5,766 nt of DNA, taken from contig JAGXOF010000064.1 in the NCBI GenBank assembly GCA_023660035.1, positions 1-5,766 on the forward strand. The letters are read 5' to 3'. Positions within the stretch are counted from its first letter, which is position 1, and every line of letters starts with the position of its first letter. Made by a program: the position numbers and the translations under genes. This DNA is from Dehalococcoidia bacterium LH_S1 (lineage in GTDB: Bacteria; Chloroflexota; Dehalococcoidia; SZUA-161; SpSt-899). Shown piece after piece: positions 5,723 through 5,766 of this stretch. The notes beneath the pieces are model-generated. The model was given only the letters and a program-made list of their open reading frames with translations. It ran no database searches and was not told the origin of the DNA.

Positions 5723-5766
5723 AGTTGAAATTAGGAGTCATTTCCCTCATATTGGTATATGCAGCC

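Larger units (their letters stand above)
5592..5766. other. Non-coding tail after the operon
   Basis: I see no gene here on either strand. A minus-strand open frame crossing this part (5750 to 5532) has low-complexity, family-less sequence and overlaps the adenosyltransferase remnant. The stretch holds two G6 tracts (5623-5628 and 5657-5662), three short hairpins listed separately, and near the window edge a small inverted repeat CATAT/ATATG (5748-5752 and 5757-5761). No start of a following gene is recognisable. Confidence 0.6.

Noticed and set aside
5681..5730. Intrinsic terminator for the operon
   Set aside because: The stems are good, but no T-run follows either one on the + strand, so a standard rho-independent terminator is not supported.
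5532..5750. Minus-strand 72-codon open frame in the 3' tail
   Set aside because: It has no family resemblance, runs through the hairpins and G-tracts, and overlaps the better-supported adenosyltransferase remnant on the other strand.
5700..5766. Possible cobalamin riboswitch on the minus strand, suggested by GGGCCACTT
   Set aside because: Only a short GCCACT-like match is present. The B12 box (AG.C.GG.GACCTGCC-like) and the other conserved riboswitch blocks could not be found nearby.

Overview
The window is one stretch of an anaerobic (early cobalt insertion) cobalamin-biosynthesis operon, all on the + strand. It runs from the truncated 5' end into a decayed gene and a structured non-coding tail. 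The order is: cbiD (5' end missing), a cbiE-cbiT fusion, cbiL, cbiF, a cbiG-cbiH fusion, the remnant of a corrinoid adenosyltransferase gene (cobO/btuR family), then about 175 bases with no convincing gene. Base composition looks balanced (roughly half G+C by eye). GTG starts, strong Shine-Dalgarno sites and the CbiD/CbiG proteins indicate an anaerobic or facultative bacterium. The combination of CbiET and CbiGH fusions would fit Dehalococcoidia-like Chloroflexota, but that is a weak guess from gene architecture only.

Together the encoded enzymes perform most of the corrin-ring-forming steps on the cobalt-bound intermediate. CbiL methylates C20, CbiH methylates C17 with ring contraction, and CbiF methylates C11. 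CbiG opens the delta-lactone and removes the two-carbon fragment, and CbiD methylates C1. After the C18-C19 reduction (CbiJ/CobK, not in this window), CbiT methylates C15 with decarboxylation and CbiE methylates C5. The methylmutase CbiC, amidases CbiA/CbiP, the chelatase and the reductase CbiJ are absent here and must lie upstream or elsewhere.

The operon is extremely compact: a 14-base overlap (cbiD/cbiET), 0 bases (cbiET/cbiL), 1 base (cbiL/cbiF), an 11-base overlap (cbiF/cbiGH, using the GTG start preferred here), and an ATGA overlap after cbiGH. Translational coupling throughout is likely. No promoter or cobalamin riboswitch for the operon is visible; these would be upstream of the window.

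The most interesting part is the 3' end. An ATGA start with a good Shine-Dalgarno site follows cbiGH, but instead of an intact adenosyltransferase there is only the C-terminal part of one. It is interrupted by tandem stop codons and by a local double frameshift that moves the TGRN motif out of frame. The remaining tail carries three short hairpins and two G6 tracts and may be part of a dispersed repeat. I see no evidence of a previously undescribed system; the pathway genes themselves are ordinary.
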